A stretch of 64,000 nt of DNA from Desulfobacillus sp041396245. Its GTDB lineage: Bacteria > Pseudomonadota > Gammaproteobacteria > Burkholderiales > Rhodocyclaceae. The translations under genes and the position numbers were made by a program. The stretch is from assembly GCA_041396245.1 (NCBI GenBank), contig JAWKYW010000004.1, forward strand, positions 164,920-228,919, in the 5' to 3' direction. The notes under the pieces were generated by a model, which made no database searches, was not told the DNA's origin, and saw nothing but the letters and a program-made list of their open reading frames with translations. Positions 1 through 7,679 of this stretch are shown piece by piece. Each line of letters starts with the position of its first letter. Within the stretch, counting starts at the first letter, position 1.

Positions 1-1181
1 CCGGTGACGTTGGTGCGCTCGCCGACGTTCACGAAAACGCCGCCAAGGCTTTTTTCGGCAGGCGCATCCCCGCCGCCGCTGAAATCCCCCCCCCGCCCCC
101 CTTTTGCAAAGGGGGGGGCCTCGCTGACGTTGAACGGCTCCAGCCCCGACAACCGTAGGTCGGGCTTCAGCCCGACAGGCAACCGGCGCGGCGCGATGCC
201 GGCGAGCGCTTTCGCGATCGCGGCGATGTGCGCGGGCGTCGTGCCGCAGCAGCCGCCGGCGATGTTGATGAGGCCGTGCCTGGCCCAGTCGACGATCTCG
301 CCGGAGAGCATTTCCGGCGTTTCGTCGTAGCCGGTCGGCGCCAGCGGATTGGGCAGGCCGGCATTCGGATGGGCGGAGACGAAGCAGTCGGCGACGCGCG
401 ACAGTTCCTCGACGTACTGGCGCAGCTCCTTCGCGCCGAGCGCGCAGTTCAGGCCGAAGGACAGCGGCTGCGCGTGGCAAAGCGAGTTCCAGAAGGCCTC
501 GGTGGTCTGGCCGGAGAGCGTGCGGCCGGAGGCGTCGGTGATGGTGCCGGAGATCATGATCGGCAGGCGGCGGCCAACGCTGTCGAAGTATTGCTCGACG
601 GCGAACAGCGCCGCCTTGGCGTTCAACGTGTCGAAGATGGTCTCGACGAGGATGAGATCCGCGCCGCCGTCGCAGAGGCCGCGCACCGCGTCGGTGTAGG
701 CCGCCACCAGTTCGTCGAAAGTGACGTTGCGAAAGCCCGGGTCGTTCACGTCGGGCGAGATCGAGGCAGTGCGCGAGGTGGGACCGAGCACGCCGGCGAC
801 GAAGCGCGGTTTTTCAGCCGTCGAGAATTCGTCGGCCGCCTCGCGCGCCACCTTGGCGCCGGCGACGTTCAGCTCGTAGGCGAGCGCCTCCAGGCCGTAG
901 TCGGCCTGCGAGATCGAGGTGGCGTTGAAGGTGTTGGTCTCGACGATGTCGGCGCCGGCGGCGAGGTAGTCGGCGTGGATGCCGCGAATCACCTCCGGCT
1001 TCGTCAGCAGCAGCAGGTCGTTGTTGCCCTTGAGTTCCTTCGCATGGCCGGCGAAGCGCGCGCCGCGATAGTCCGCCTCCTGCAGCCCGTGGCGCTGGAT
1101 CATGGTGCCCATGGCGCCGTCGAGGATGAGGATGCGCTGGGCGAGGAGGCTGCGGAGCAATTCGCTGCGGTCGGGCTTCAT
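1..1181 (-). CDS. metH: Methionine synthase, cobalamin-dependent, N-terminal part (runs off the window)
   Basis: This is the homocysteine-binding half of the B12-dependent methionine synthase, which transfers a methyl group from methyl-tetrahydrofolate to homocysteine in the cytoplasm. The frame begins at ATG 1181 (AGGACC upstream) and is open to base 1, giving about 393 of some 1200 expected residues. DGAMGTMIQ opens the homocysteine methyltransferase domain, and the zinc cysteines lie in GLNCALG and GGCCGT. The pterin-binding domain starts at the edge (FVNVGERTNVTG). The linker between the domains (residues about 335-366) is unusual because it contains two palindromic repeats read in frame. 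A SAM-II riboswitch and terminator precede the gene, so high SAM should repress it. Confidence 0.95.
   Translation of the reverse strand, partial: MKPDRSELLRSLLAQRILILDGAMGTMIQRHGLQEADYRGARFAGHAKELKGNNDLLLLTKPEVIRGIHADYLAAGADIVETNTFNATSISQADYGLEALAYELNVAGAKVAREAADEFSTAEKPRFVAGVLGPTSRTASISPDVNDPGFRNVTFDELVAAYTDAVRGLCDGGADLILVETIFDTLNAKAALFAVEQYFDSVGRRLPIMISGTITDASGRTLSGQTTEAFWNSLCHAQPLSFGLNCALGAKELRQYVEELSRVADCFVSAHPNAGLPNPLAPTGYDETPEMLSGEIVDWARHGLINIAGGCCGTTPAHIAAIAKALAGIAPRRLPVGLKPDLRLSGLEPFNVSEAPPFAKGGRGGDFSGGGDAPAEKSLGGVFVNVGERTNVT
84..118. repeat. C-tract/G-tract palindrome inside metH
   Basis: A run of C, then CCCCCCTTTTGCAAAGGGGGG, forms a palindrome of a type common in intergenic DNA. 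Here it lies in frame in metH and encodes PPFAKGGRGGDF, part of an insertion of about 25 residues relative to the usual linker. Confidence 0.75.
153..179. repeat. Palindromic REP-like repeat inside metH
   Basis: GTCGGGCT-TC-AGCCCGAC (159-176) is a perfect hairpin preceded by CCGTAG. It belongs to the same family as the large palindrome at 58415-58471 (GTAGGTCGG, C or G, CTTCAG). Read in the metH frame it encodes PVGLKPDLR in the linker before RLSGLEP. Confidence 0.8.
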
Positions 1182-1191
1182 GATGGTCCTG

Positions 1192-1228
1192 AAAACAAAA
1201 AACCCGTTCGGCAATGTGGCGAACGGGC
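1192..1228 (-). terminator. Intrinsic terminator (attenuator) in the metH leader
   Basis: On the minus strand CCCGTTCG and CGAACGGG form a perfect 8-bp stem around a 9-nt loop, followed directly by six T. It lies between the riboswitch and the metH start. The 5' arm (1219-1225) can also pair with GCGAGCG at the 3' end of the riboswitch (1232-1238, one G-U pair), a plausible antiterminator. Confidence 0.85.
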
Positions 1229-1231
1229 TTG

Positions 1232-1289
1232 CGCTCGCTTTAGCGGAATTTGTTACGCGCCCCGCAAGCTGATATCAAATCGGCGCGGG
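1232..1289 (-). promoter_or_regulatory. SAM-II riboswitch upstream of metH
   Basis: The minus strand shows the SAM-II pattern. A P1 stem CGCGCC/GGCGCG encloses GATTTG and GCTTGC, then come AACAAAT (pseudoknot partner of ATTT) and GCTAAAG. This is the known S-adenosylmethionine-binding H-type pseudoknot. It is followed by an intrinsic terminator, so transcription attenuation is the likely mechanism. Confidence 0.9.
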
Positions 1290-1296
1290 GAGAACC

Positions 1297-1830
1297 TTAC
1301 CCTCGGCGGGAAGTCCTGTCAATTTTCCTGTGCGTGAAGCCGGGGCCGCTCGCCTTGTATACAACAGTGCGGTCGCTGCGCAGCAGGCGACCGTCGCGGC
1401 CGAAATAGGCGTTGAAGTATTCGATCTTCTCCGTGGTCTCGTCGATGCGCCAGGTCCACACCTCCTCGTCGGGCTTGAGGTGGAAGCGCAGGGTCTCCTC
1501 GGGCCGCCCGAGCAGGCGGCGCACCTCATCCTGCCCCAGGCCCGGCACGACGCGGCGAAAGTTCTCCTCGGTGAACGCCTGGCGGATCTCGCGCACCTTG
1601 CCGTCCGCACCGATGAGGATCATGTGGCAGAAGGTGCCGCTCGGCTGGCCGGAATATTCGAGCAGCTTGCCGCCGCCGGGCTCGGCCCAGCTCATGCCGG
1701 GCGGGCCGAGCTTCGCCCGAACCTCGGTCTCGGTGGCGACGCCGGGGGCGAGGCCGCCCACGCCGAGGGTGCCGCAGCCGGCCAGAGGCAGGAAAAGGGA
1801 AACCGCCAGTATCGAAAGGGTTTTGCGCAT
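1297..1830 (-). CDS. Outer-membrane lipoprotein with duplicated BamE/SmpA-like fold
   Basis: The product has 177 residues. The N-terminus MRKTLSILAVSLFLPLAGC is a lipoprotein signal with lipobox LAGC. The mature part seems to hold two related halves, each with a short Gly-rich loop followed by a helix (GVATETEVRAKLGPPG; GLGQDEVRRLLGRPEE) and beta strands, as in the BamE/SmpA_OmlA family. ATG 1830 was preferred to an upstream in-frame TTG at 1839. The gene reads toward metH and ends just before its riboswitch. The role is unknown; envelope location is inferred from the signal peptide. Confidence 0.75.
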   Translation of the reverse strand: MRKTLSILAVSLFLPLAGCGTLGVGGLAPGVATETEVRAKLGPPGMSWAEPGGGKLLEYSGQPSGTFCHMILIGADGKVREIRQAFTEENFRRVVPGLGQDEVRRLLGRPEETLRFHLKPDEEVWTWRIDETTEKIEYFNAYFGRDGRLLRSDRTVVYKASGPGFTHRKIDRTSRRG

Positions 1831-1907
1831 GATCCGCAAAGTGTATGCCGTTGGAAGGCGATCGAAAAGCCTCTGCTATACTCGAATCGCCCCACCGGAG
1901 GACGACC

Positions 1908-2294
1908 ATGAAACACCTCGAACCCAAGGAAGCCCACCAGTTCCTGCACGACAACCCGACCGCGCTCTTCATCGACTGCCGCAGCGAGATGGAGTTCCTC
2001 TTCGTCGGCCATCCGGTCGGTGCCATGATGATCCCCTGGAACGACGGGCCGGACTGGGAGATCAATCCGCACTTCGTCGCCCACGTCAGGAAGGCGGCCA
2101 GCGTCGACCGCCCCATCGTCCTCATCTGCCGCAGCGGCAACCGCTCGGTCTCCGCCGGCCATGCCCTCGAGGAGGCCGGCTTCACCCAGGTGTACAACGT
2201 CCTGCACGGCTTCGAGGGCGAGCTCGACGACAACCACCGCCGCGGCACCAAGGCCGGCTGGCGCTTCGAAGGATTGCCCTGGGAACAGTGTTGA
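1908..2294 (+). CDS. Rhodanese-like domain protein
   Basis: This 128-residue protein is a single rhodanese domain. It has the active-site loop CRSGNRS (Cys74), which can carry a persulfide, and the IDCRSEMEF segment typical of the first strand. Rhodaneses move sulfane sulfur to thiols or cyanide; the acceptor here is not known. The start is ATG 1908 with GGAGG about 6 bases upstream. No signal peptide is present, so it should be cytoplasmic. It is divergent from the lipoprotein gene and upstream of a thioredoxin-fold gene, which suggests a link to thiol chemistry. Confidence 0.9.
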   Translation: MKHLEPKEAHQFLHDNPTALFIDCRSEMEFLFVGHPVGAMMIPWNDGPDWEINPHFVAHVRKAASVDRPIVLICRSGNRSVSAGHALEEAGFTQVYNVLHGFEGELDDNHRRGTKAGWRFEGLPWEQC

Positions 2295-2359
2295 ACGCCT
2301 TCCGCCGGGCCGTCCCGAGGATGGCGCAGCCAACCCCGCAATCAACCCTATGGAGCTGC

Positions 2360-2412
2360 GTAGCGGCGAACACCCGTCACCCCCTTCCCCGGGGCGGGGG
2401 AAAGGCGGTTTG
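2360..2412. repeat. GC-rich intergenic repeat before the thioredoxin-fold gene
   Basis: The stretch CGTCACCCCCTTCCCC followed by GGGGCGGGGGAAAGGCGG is an imperfect palindrome. A related copy with the same flanks lies just before ptsI (30810-30866). In both places the G-rich 3' arm sits where a ribosome-binding site is expected. Confidence 0.55.
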
Positions 2413-2946
2413 GTGAGTGCGATGGAACCGGCGCCGCCGTCGCGGCGGCGCTTTGGCCTGCCCGTCGAAATCTGGGTTTTCCTGCTGGCCTTCGTCGCCC
2501 TGCAGTTCTGGCAGGGACGCGAAATGCAGGCCGGCGCCATGCCGCCCATCGCGGGCCACCTCGCCGACGGCCGCCCGGTCAGCCTGGAAAGTGCGTTGCG
2601 CGAGGCCGGCGGCCGGCCGCTGCTGCTCTACGTCTGGTCCGCATCCTGCCCGATCTGCCGTGCCGAGGAAGGCACCATCTCTTCGCTCGCCGAGGACTGG
2701 CCGGTGCTGACGCTGGCCATGCAGTCCGGCAATGCCGGGGCCGTGGCGAAGTTCATGCAGTCGCGCAAGCTGACCTATCCGGCGCTGGTCGACGCCCGCG
2801 GCGAGATCGCCTGGTCGCTGGGCGTGCGCGCCACGCCGGCCTGGTTCGTCGTCGACCGCCATCGCGCCATCCGCTTTTCCGGACTCGGCTACACCACCGG
2901 CTGGGGCCTGCGCGCGCGGCTGTGGTGGGCGCAGGTGCTTGCGTGA
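2413..2946 (+). CDS. Membrane-anchored thioredoxin-fold protein (TlpA/DsbE-like)
   Basis: The protein has about 177 residues: a short N-terminus, one membrane segment (VEIWVFLLAFVALQF), then a periplasmic thioredoxin fold with the redox motif CPIC and the cis-Pro region RATPAWFVV. It resembles protein disulfide oxidoreductases of the TlpA/ResA/DsbE group, which reduce or isomerise periplasmic cysteines. GTG 2413 or ATG 2422 could start it. The stop overlaps the MFS start (TGATG), so the two are co-translated. Confidence 0.8.
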   Translation: MSAMEPAPPSRRRFGLPVEIWVFLLAFVALQFWQGREMQAGAMPPIAGHLADGRPVSLESALREAGGRPLLLYVWSASCPICRAEEGTISSLAEDWPVLTLAMQSGNAGAVAKFMQSRKLTYPALVDARGEIAWSLGVRATPAWFVVDRHRAIRFSGLGYTTGWGLRARLWWAQVLA

Positions 2947-4226
2947 TGGAACGATCCCATCCGCCCGTGCGCCTGGCCTGGTTCGTCTGGGGTCTCGCCG
3001 CCCTGCTCTACCTCATCGGCTTCTACCAGCGCGTCGCCCCGGCCGTGCTCACCGACCGGCTGATGACCGAGTTCGCCATCGGCGCGGCGGCGCTGGGCAA
3101 CCTCTCGGCCTTCTATTTCTACTCCTACGTGGCGATGCAGATCCCCACCGGCCTCATCGCCGACCGCTGGGGGCCGCGCAAGCTCCTCGCCGCGGGCGCC
3201 GGCGTGGCCGCGCTCGGCACCGCCCTGTTCGCCCTGGCGCCGAACCTCGCCTGGGCCAGCGCCGGGCGCCTGCTCATCGGCGGCTCGGTGGCGGTGGCCT
3301 TCGTCTCGATGCTGAAGCTGGCCAGCCACTGGTTCACGCCGCGCCAGTTCACGCTCGCCTCGGGCATGGCGCTGTTCGTCGGCATCGTCGGCGGCGTCTT
3401 CGCCGGCGTGCCGCTGCGGCTGCTGGTCGAGGCCCTCGGCTGGCGCCCGGTGATGGTCGCCTCCGCCCTCGTCACCGCCCTGCTCTGTGCCGCCATCTGG
3501 CTGCGCGTGCGCGACGATCCGCGCGATGCCGGCTACGCCAGCCATTACACCGGCGGCCATGGCGAGGCCGGGCAGGGGCCGGTCTGGCGCGGCCTGGCCG
3601 AGGTGTTCGCCTACCGCAACACCTGGCTGCTGGCCATCGTGCCGGGCGGCGTGGCCGGTGCGGTGATGACCTTCGCCGGCCTGTGGGGCGTGCCCTGGCT
3701 GATGCAGGTGTACGGCCTCGGCGCACGCGAAGCGGCGGCGATCGCCTCGGCGCAGCTGGTGGCCTGGGCGCTGGGCGGGCCGATCCTCGGCACCGGGTCG
3801 GAGCGACTCGGCCGGCGCAAGCCCCTCTACGTCGCCGCCTGCGCGCTGGCCGCCCTCGGCTGGACGGCGGTGATTTACCTGCGGCTGCCGCTGCCGCTGC
3901 TGATCGGAGTATTGCTGCTGCTCGGCTTCGTCTCGGGCTGCATCATCATCGGCTTCGCCTGGGCCAAGGAATCCGTGCCGCTGCGCCTGACCGGCACCTC
4001 TTCGGGCGTGGTCAACATGGGAACCATGACGGGTGTGATGATCCTGCAGCCGGCCGTCGGCTGGGTGCTCGACCGGAACTGGAGCGGCGCCAGCGCCAAC
4101 GGCGCCCGCCTCTACGACGCCGCCGCCTGGCAGGCCGGCTTCTCGGCGGTGTTCGCCTGCGTCATCCTCTCGCTCGTGCTGATCCTGTTTGCGCGCGAAA
4201 CGCGCTGCAGGCAATCCGCCGGTTAA
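2946..4226 (+). CDS. Major facilitator superfamily transporter
   Basis: This is a 426-residue, 12-helix inner-membrane carrier. The loop between helices 2 and 3 has the MFS signature GLIADRWGPRKLL, and GSERLGRRKPLY repeats it in the second half. The start overlaps the stop of the thioredoxin-fold gene. The last four bases overlap the comM stop on the other strand, so the two genes converge. The substrate cannot be told from sequence; the N-terminal half resembles sugar-phosphate or anion-type MFS members. Confidence 0.85.
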   Translation: MERSHPPVRLAWFVWGLAALLYLIGFYQRVAPAVLTDRLMTEFAIGAAALGNLSAFYFYSYVAMQIPTGLIADRWGPRKLLAAGAGVAALGTALFALAPNLAWASAGRLLIGGSVAVAFVSMLKLASHWFTPRQFTLASGMALFVGIVGGVFAGVPLRLLVEALGWRPVMVASALVTALLCAAIWLRVRDDPRDAGYASHYTGGHGEAGQGPVWRGLAEVFAYRNTWLLAIVPGGVAGAVMTFAGLWGVPWLMQVYGLGAREAAAIASAQLVAWALGGPILGTGSERLGRRKPLYVAACALAALGWTAVIYLRLPLPLLIGVLLLLGFVSGCIIIGFAWAKESVPLRLTGTSSGVVNMGTMTGVMILQPAVGWVLDRNWSGASANGARLYDAAAWQAGFSAVFACVILSLVLILFARETRCRQSAG

Positions 4227-5716
4227 AAGTCAGCCCCCGCGCTACGGCGGTAGTGGATCGCCTCGGCGACATGCGCGCTCGACACGCGTTCGCTGCCGGC
4301 CAGGTCGGCGATGGAGCGCGCCACCTTCAGCACCCGGTGGTAGGCGCGCGCCGAAAGGCCGAGCCGGGCGATGGCCTGCTTGAGCAATTGCGCGCCGGCC
4401 GCGTCGGGCGCGCACAGGCGGTCGATCTCCTTCGCGGCCAGGCGGTTGTTGGGCTTGCCCTGCCGCGCGATCTGCGCCGCGCGCGCCGCCGCCACCCGTG
4501 CCCGCACCGCCGACGAGGATTCGCCTTCCGCCCTGCCCTGCAGTTCGCCCTCGGCCAGTGCCGGCACCTCGATGTGCAGATCGATGCGGTCGAGCAGCGG
4601 CCCGGAGAGCTTGCCGCGATAGCGCGCCACCTGGTCCGGCGTGCAGCGGCAGCGCGCCTCGCCCAGATGGCCGCAGGGGCAGGGGTTCATCGCCGCGACG
4701 AGCTGGAACTGCGCCGGGTAGTCGACACGGTGGGCGGCGCGGGCGACGCGGATGTGGCCGGATTCGAGCGGCTCGCGCAGCGCCTCCAGCACGCGCCGCT
4801 CGAACTCCGGCAGCTCGTCGAGGAACAGCACGCCGTGATGCGCCAGGGAGATCTCGCCCGGGCGCGGATTCGAGCCGCCGCCCACCAGCGCCGCACTCGA
4901 GGCCGAGTGGTGCGGCGCCTGATACGGGCGCCGCATCCAGTGCGCCACGCGGAAGCCGCCGCCGAGCGAATGGATCGCCGCCGCCTCCAGCGCCTCGTCC
5001 TCCGCCATCGGCGGCAGCAGGCCGGGAAAGCGCGCCGCCAGCATCGACTTGCCGGTGCCGGGCGGGCCGACCATGAGCAGGCTGTGGCCGCCGGCCGCGG
5101 CGACCTCCAGCGCGCGCTTGGCCTGGGCCTGGCCCTTCACCTCGGCGAGGTCGGGATATGCCGGCGCGGCCGCCGCAGTCTCCCCGGAGTAGGGCGCCAG
5201 CGCCTGCTGGCCGTTGAGGTGGGCGCACACCTCCAGCAGCGATCGCGCCGGCAGGATCGTCGCGCCGCCGACCAGCGCCGCCTCGGCGGCGCTCTCCGCA
5301 GGCAGCACGAAACTGCGCGCCTCGCCGCGCGCGGCCAGGCACATCGCCAGCGCGCCGCGGATCGGCCGCAGCGCCCCGGTCAGCGAAAGCTCGCCGGCAA
5401 ACTCGTGCTCGGCCAGGCCCGTGGCCCTGATCTGCCCCGAAGCGGCGAGGATGCCCAGCGCGATCGCCAGGTCGAAGCGCCCCGACTCCTTCGGCAGGTC
5501 GGCCGGCGCCAGATTGACGGTGATGCGCGAGGCGGGGAACTCGAAGCGTGCGTTCTGGATGGCGGCGCGCACCCGCTCGCGTGCCTCCTTCACCTCGGTG
5601 TCGGCCAGGCCGACGATGGTGAAGCTGGGCAGGCCGCGGCCCAGATGCACCTCGACGGTGACTTCCGGCGCATCCATGCCGGCGAGGGCGCGGCTTTTCA
5701 GTACGGCGAGCGACAT
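4223..5716 (-). CDS. comM: YifB/ComM family Mg-chelatase-like AAA+ ATPase
   Basis: The product has 497 residues. It has an N-terminal Lon-protease-like domain without the protease site (MSLAVLKSRALAGMDAPEVTVEVHL), a central AAA+ module with Walker A GPPGTGKSML and Walker B HHGVLFLDELPEF, and a C-terminal helical domain with a CxCG-type cysteine cluster (CPCGHLGEARCRC). ComM is a hexameric branch-migration helicase that extends heteroduplex during natural transformation. The start chosen is ATG 5716; the open frame extends further upstream without conserved residues. The last codons carry one copy of the 24-bp repeated motif. Confidence 0.92.
   Translation of the reverse strand: MSLAVLKSRALAGMDAPEVTVEVHLGRGLPSFTIVGLADTEVKEARERVRAAIQNARFEFPASRITVNLAPADLPKESGRFDLAIALGILAASGQIRATGLAEHEFAGELSLTGALRPIRGALAMCLAARGEARSFVLPAESAAEAALVGGATILPARSLLEVCAHLNGQQALAPYSGETAAAAPAYPDLAEVKGQAQAKRALEVAAAGGHSLLMVGPPGTGKSMLAARFPGLLPPMAEDEALEAAAIHSLGGGFRVAHWMRRPYQAPHHSASSAALVGGGSNPRPGEISLAHHGVLFLDELPEFERRVLEALREPLESGHIRVARAAHRVDYPAQFQLVAAMNPCPCGHLGEARCRCTPDQVARYRGKLSGPLLDRIDLHIEVPALAEGELQGRAEGESSSAVRARVAAARAAQIARQGKPNNRLAAKEIDRLCAPDAAGAQLLKQAIARLGLSARAYHRVLKVARSIADLAGSERVSSAHVAEAIHYRRSAGADF
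4225..4248 (-). repeat. 24-bp motif copy 1 (comM 3' end)
   Basis: Minus strand: GCCGT, ten bases, CTGACTTTT. It encodes the last residues and stop of comM (RRSAGADF) and overlaps the MFS stop. Confidence 0.75.
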
Positions 5717-6032
5717 GATGGCGGGAGTGTATATGACAACCAGCTCAGCCGGTGAGCCCAACGACCGATCTCGCGGCTGCGGAAACCCCTCACCCGATCC
5801 ATGCGCAGCGACAAAGTGCTGAATCACTGTTCCAGCGCACGACGATACGCGCAGAAGGCGGAGAAGGGCGCAGGCCCGCACGAAAGTCAGTCCTCGCAGG
5901 ACGGCGAGTAAACCTCGCACGGAATGGACAACGGCGCGGAAATCATCCGCACCGTTCTTGTTGCGTCCCGCCGAAAGTGAAAAGAGGGTTTTTTACGACT
6001 TCGACGTGGTAGGTATCCGATTGTGCCCCTGA
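5717..6032. other. Intergenic stretch without a convincing gene
   Basis: This 316-base gap lies upstream of comM and downstream of the YoeB toxin gene. The short frames in it have no recognisable features. It holds one copy of the 24-bp motif (5882-5905) and the comM 5' region; no clear promoter hexamers were seen. Confidence 0.6.
5882..5905 (-). repeat. 24-bp motif copy 2 (intergenic)
   Basis: Minus strand: GCCGTC, then CTGCGAGGA, then CTGACTTTC. It lies in non-coding DNA between comM and yoeB. Confidence 0.75.
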
Positions 6033-6299
6033 TCACTCATAGTGTGTCCACATGCGCAGGACACGAACCGCTTTCTCTTTGGCAAAGACTTCGTAAACAA
6101 TGCGGTGCTGGATATTGATGCGGCGTGAGCATGCGCCGGCAAGATCACCAACCAACTTTTCGAAAGGTGGTGGATTCTGAAATGGGTCTTTGGCGAGAAC
6201 TGCGAGCATTTCCAATGACTTTGGTTTGAGGCCGCTTGCAGCAAGCTTCCTTGCGTCCTTCATTGCTTGCTTGGCATTGACAATTTCCCAACTCACCAC
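6033..6299 (-). CDS. yoeB: Txe/YoeB family toxin (mRNA interferase)
   Basis: The 88-residue product matches the YoeB/Txe pattern: a central KDPFQNPPPFEKL followed by GDLAGACSRRINIQHRIVYEV and the C-terminal catalytic-type tail THYE (usually RYHY). These RelE-fold toxins cleave mRNA in the ribosomal A site. The gene overlaps its antitoxin by 7 bases. Lower GC than its surroundings suggests transfer. Confidence 0.88.
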   Translation of the reverse strand: MVSWEIVNAKQAMKDARKLAASGLKPKSLEMLAVLAKDPFQNPPPFEKLVGDLAGACSRRINIQHRIVYEVFAKEKAVRVLRMWTHYE

Positions 6300-6535
6300 C
6301 TAAGCGCCTTGGAACTTTTTGCGAGGGGCTCGGCCATGCCAGCTTTGATGGACTCGCGCATGCCAGGCACGGCCAACAGGTACAGAGTTTCTTGAATTGC
6401 GCTCCAATCTTCCGCCGAGAGCAGAACGGCGCTGGCGCGCTTCCCGGAAATGATGATCGGCTCATGTGATTCCGCCGCTTGGTCTATGAGCCGGTACAGA
6501 TTGGCGCGAGCATCGCTGGCAGTAAGTGTGTTCAT
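6293..6535 (-). CDS. yefM: Phd/YefM family antitoxin
   Basis: The product has 80 residues. MNTLTASDARANLYRLIDQAAESHEPIII is the Phd/YefM DNA-binding N-terminus, and the C-terminal half (SAEDWSAIQETLYLL) is the toxin-neutralising segment. It should repress its own operon together with YoeB. The start is ATG 6535, and a palindrome lies just upstream. Confidence 0.9.
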   Translation of the reverse strand: MNTLTASDARANLYRLIDQAAESHEPIIISGKRASAVLLSAEDWSAIQETLYLLAVPGMRESIKAGMAEPLAKSSKALRW

Positions 6536-6555
6536 TTCATGCCCCTTCAAAGAAG

Positions 6556-6588
6556 CCTGAATGGTACGCGAATGCGTACGATTGTCAG
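6556..6588 (-). promoter_or_regulatory. Likely operator of the yefM-yoeB operon
   Basis: GTACGC-gaat-GCGTAC (6564-6579) is a perfect inverted repeat, flanked by CCTGA and TCAGG in mirrored positions. It lies 20-50 bases upstream of the antitoxin start, where YefM-type repressors usually bind. Confidence 0.6.
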
Positions 6589-6611
6589 GCGGCAGGCAAG
6601 CGTTTAAAGAG

Positions 6612-6679
6612 GCCCAACGAATGAAACTGTCGTTGCGCGGCTTGATCGCGCAGAGTCCGTGCGGACCGCCGGGTTGGGC
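6612..6679 (-). repeat. Possible attC-like site (weak)
   Basis: GCCCAAC and GTTGGGC bound a 68-base segment between the secreted-protein gene and yefM, as the outer boxes of an integron attC would. The inner boxes do not pair well and no integrase is in the window, so this is only a suggestion. Confidence 0.2.
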
Positions 6680-6815
6680 AATCCTCCTCCCGTCCCCTCG
6701 GCGAAATGCGACCGCATGTGCATTCCCCAAACCAATCCCATCGGTCAATCCGTTGCATTGGGGGGGAGTCGACAGGCAGAGCGGAAACCCGGAGGAGAAA
6801 TCCGGGCGAGACCGG

Positions 6816-7430
6816 TCATTGCGAATCCTGGAGATCAACGCCCATGGCCTGCAGCGCATCCAGCACCTTTCTGAACGCCTGTCGCACTTCCGACTCTGCC
6901 TTGTCGAAGCGATCGGCGGCGAGCCCGATTCTCCGGTCCAGCAAGGCATAGCATGTTTCGTTGGCATTCGGGAAACCCATCGCCATGAGAAGGACATGCG
7001 AACTGGCTACCCCTTTATCCTTGTCGATTCGAATCTGCTTAGAGGCGACCTGAAAGTCGCGATAAGGAACGACAGACGACTTGTAGCCGTAAAAATTTTT
7101 TTTGATGTTGTTGAGCTTCACATGGTCGTCCAAAAATTCACATCGATTTCGCGGATGCCACATCCCCCCCAGCGCGGGATCTTCCGAACTGTCGTAACGG
7201 GCCGATTTCAGAACGGTGAGTGGGCTCGACCCTGTCGGCGGCGTGGCTGCGGGTTCAGCGCCTTTTTGGCAAAGCGTCTCGATTTCATCCTTTGAATAGC
7301 CGGCTTTCGACAGATCGATGCGATCCTTGACGGAGCATTCAGCAGAAACATCGAGGCCATACAGCGTCAATGAAAGCGCCATAGCGGATCCGATGACGCT
7401 CATATTGGAGAGTGATTTTCTTGTGATCAT
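6816..7430 (-). CDS. Secreted protein of unknown function
   Basis: The protein has 204 residues with a probable Sec signal peptide (VIGSAMALSLTLYGLDVSA, then EC). The mature part has cysteines in ECSVKD, TLCQKG, NRCEF and ETCYA that could form periplasmic disulfides. A Ser/Thr/Pro linker follows the first 60 residues. No family was recognised. Lower GC than the flanking genes and its place next to a toxin-antitoxin pair suggest an acquired gene. The start is ATG 7430. Confidence 0.6.
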   Translation of the reverse strand: MITRKSLSNMSVIGSAMALSLTLYGLDVSAECSVKDRIDLSKAGYSKDEIETLCQKGAEPAATPPTGSSPLTVLKSARYDSSEDPALGGMWHPRNRCEFLDDHVKLNNIKKNFYGYKSSVVPYRDFQVASKQIRIDKDKGVASSHVLLMAMGFPNANETCYALLDRRIGLAADRFDKAESEVRQAFRKVLDALQAMGVDLQDSQ

Positions 7431-7619
7431 GTCAGTATCTGAGGTTGTTGTTCCGGCATTTCATGTCACACGGCGCAGATATTCTATCCGCTACAGTGAC
7501 AGTGCCGCCGGGACTTGGCAAGCAGCTATGCCGGATGCCATTGCTGTCGCAAGGCGGGTTGTGTTCCGGCCGGGAATCGAGGGATGCGAAGGATGGCGGC
7601 GGGCGGTGGCGGTCAAGGT

Positions 7620-7643
7620 TCCGTGTTGCGGAAACTGACTTCC
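7620..7643 (+). repeat. Degenerate 24-bp motif copy
   Basis: TCCGT, ten bases, CTGACTTCC: the spacing is kept but the ends have diverged. It lies in non-coding DNA downstream of the first YceI gene. Confidence 0.4.
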
Positions 7644-7671
7644 TCCTCTCCCGCACGCGGGAGAGGAGGGT
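7641..7671. terminator. Palindrome after the YceI operon
   Basis: CCTCCTCTCCCG-CACG-CGGGAGAGGAGG is a near-perfect 12-bp hairpin just beyond the stop of the last gene of the operon. It has no T run, so it may be a 3'-end stabiliser or a repeat rather than a strong terminator. Confidence 0.5.
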
Positions 7672-7679
7672 GTTGGGGC

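Noticed and set aside
228..1337. A 369-codon frame opposite metH
   Set aside because: Its composition is that of an antisense shadow. metH is supported by zinc cysteines and conserved motifs.
2939..5755. A 938-codon open frame on the plus strand
   Set aside because: It is an Arg/Pro/Ala-rich shadow of the MFS gene and of comM on the other strand, common in GC-rich DNA.
5757..5763. GCCCAAC as a second attC box after yoeB
   Set aside because: No matching GTTRRRY partner lies at a suitable distance.
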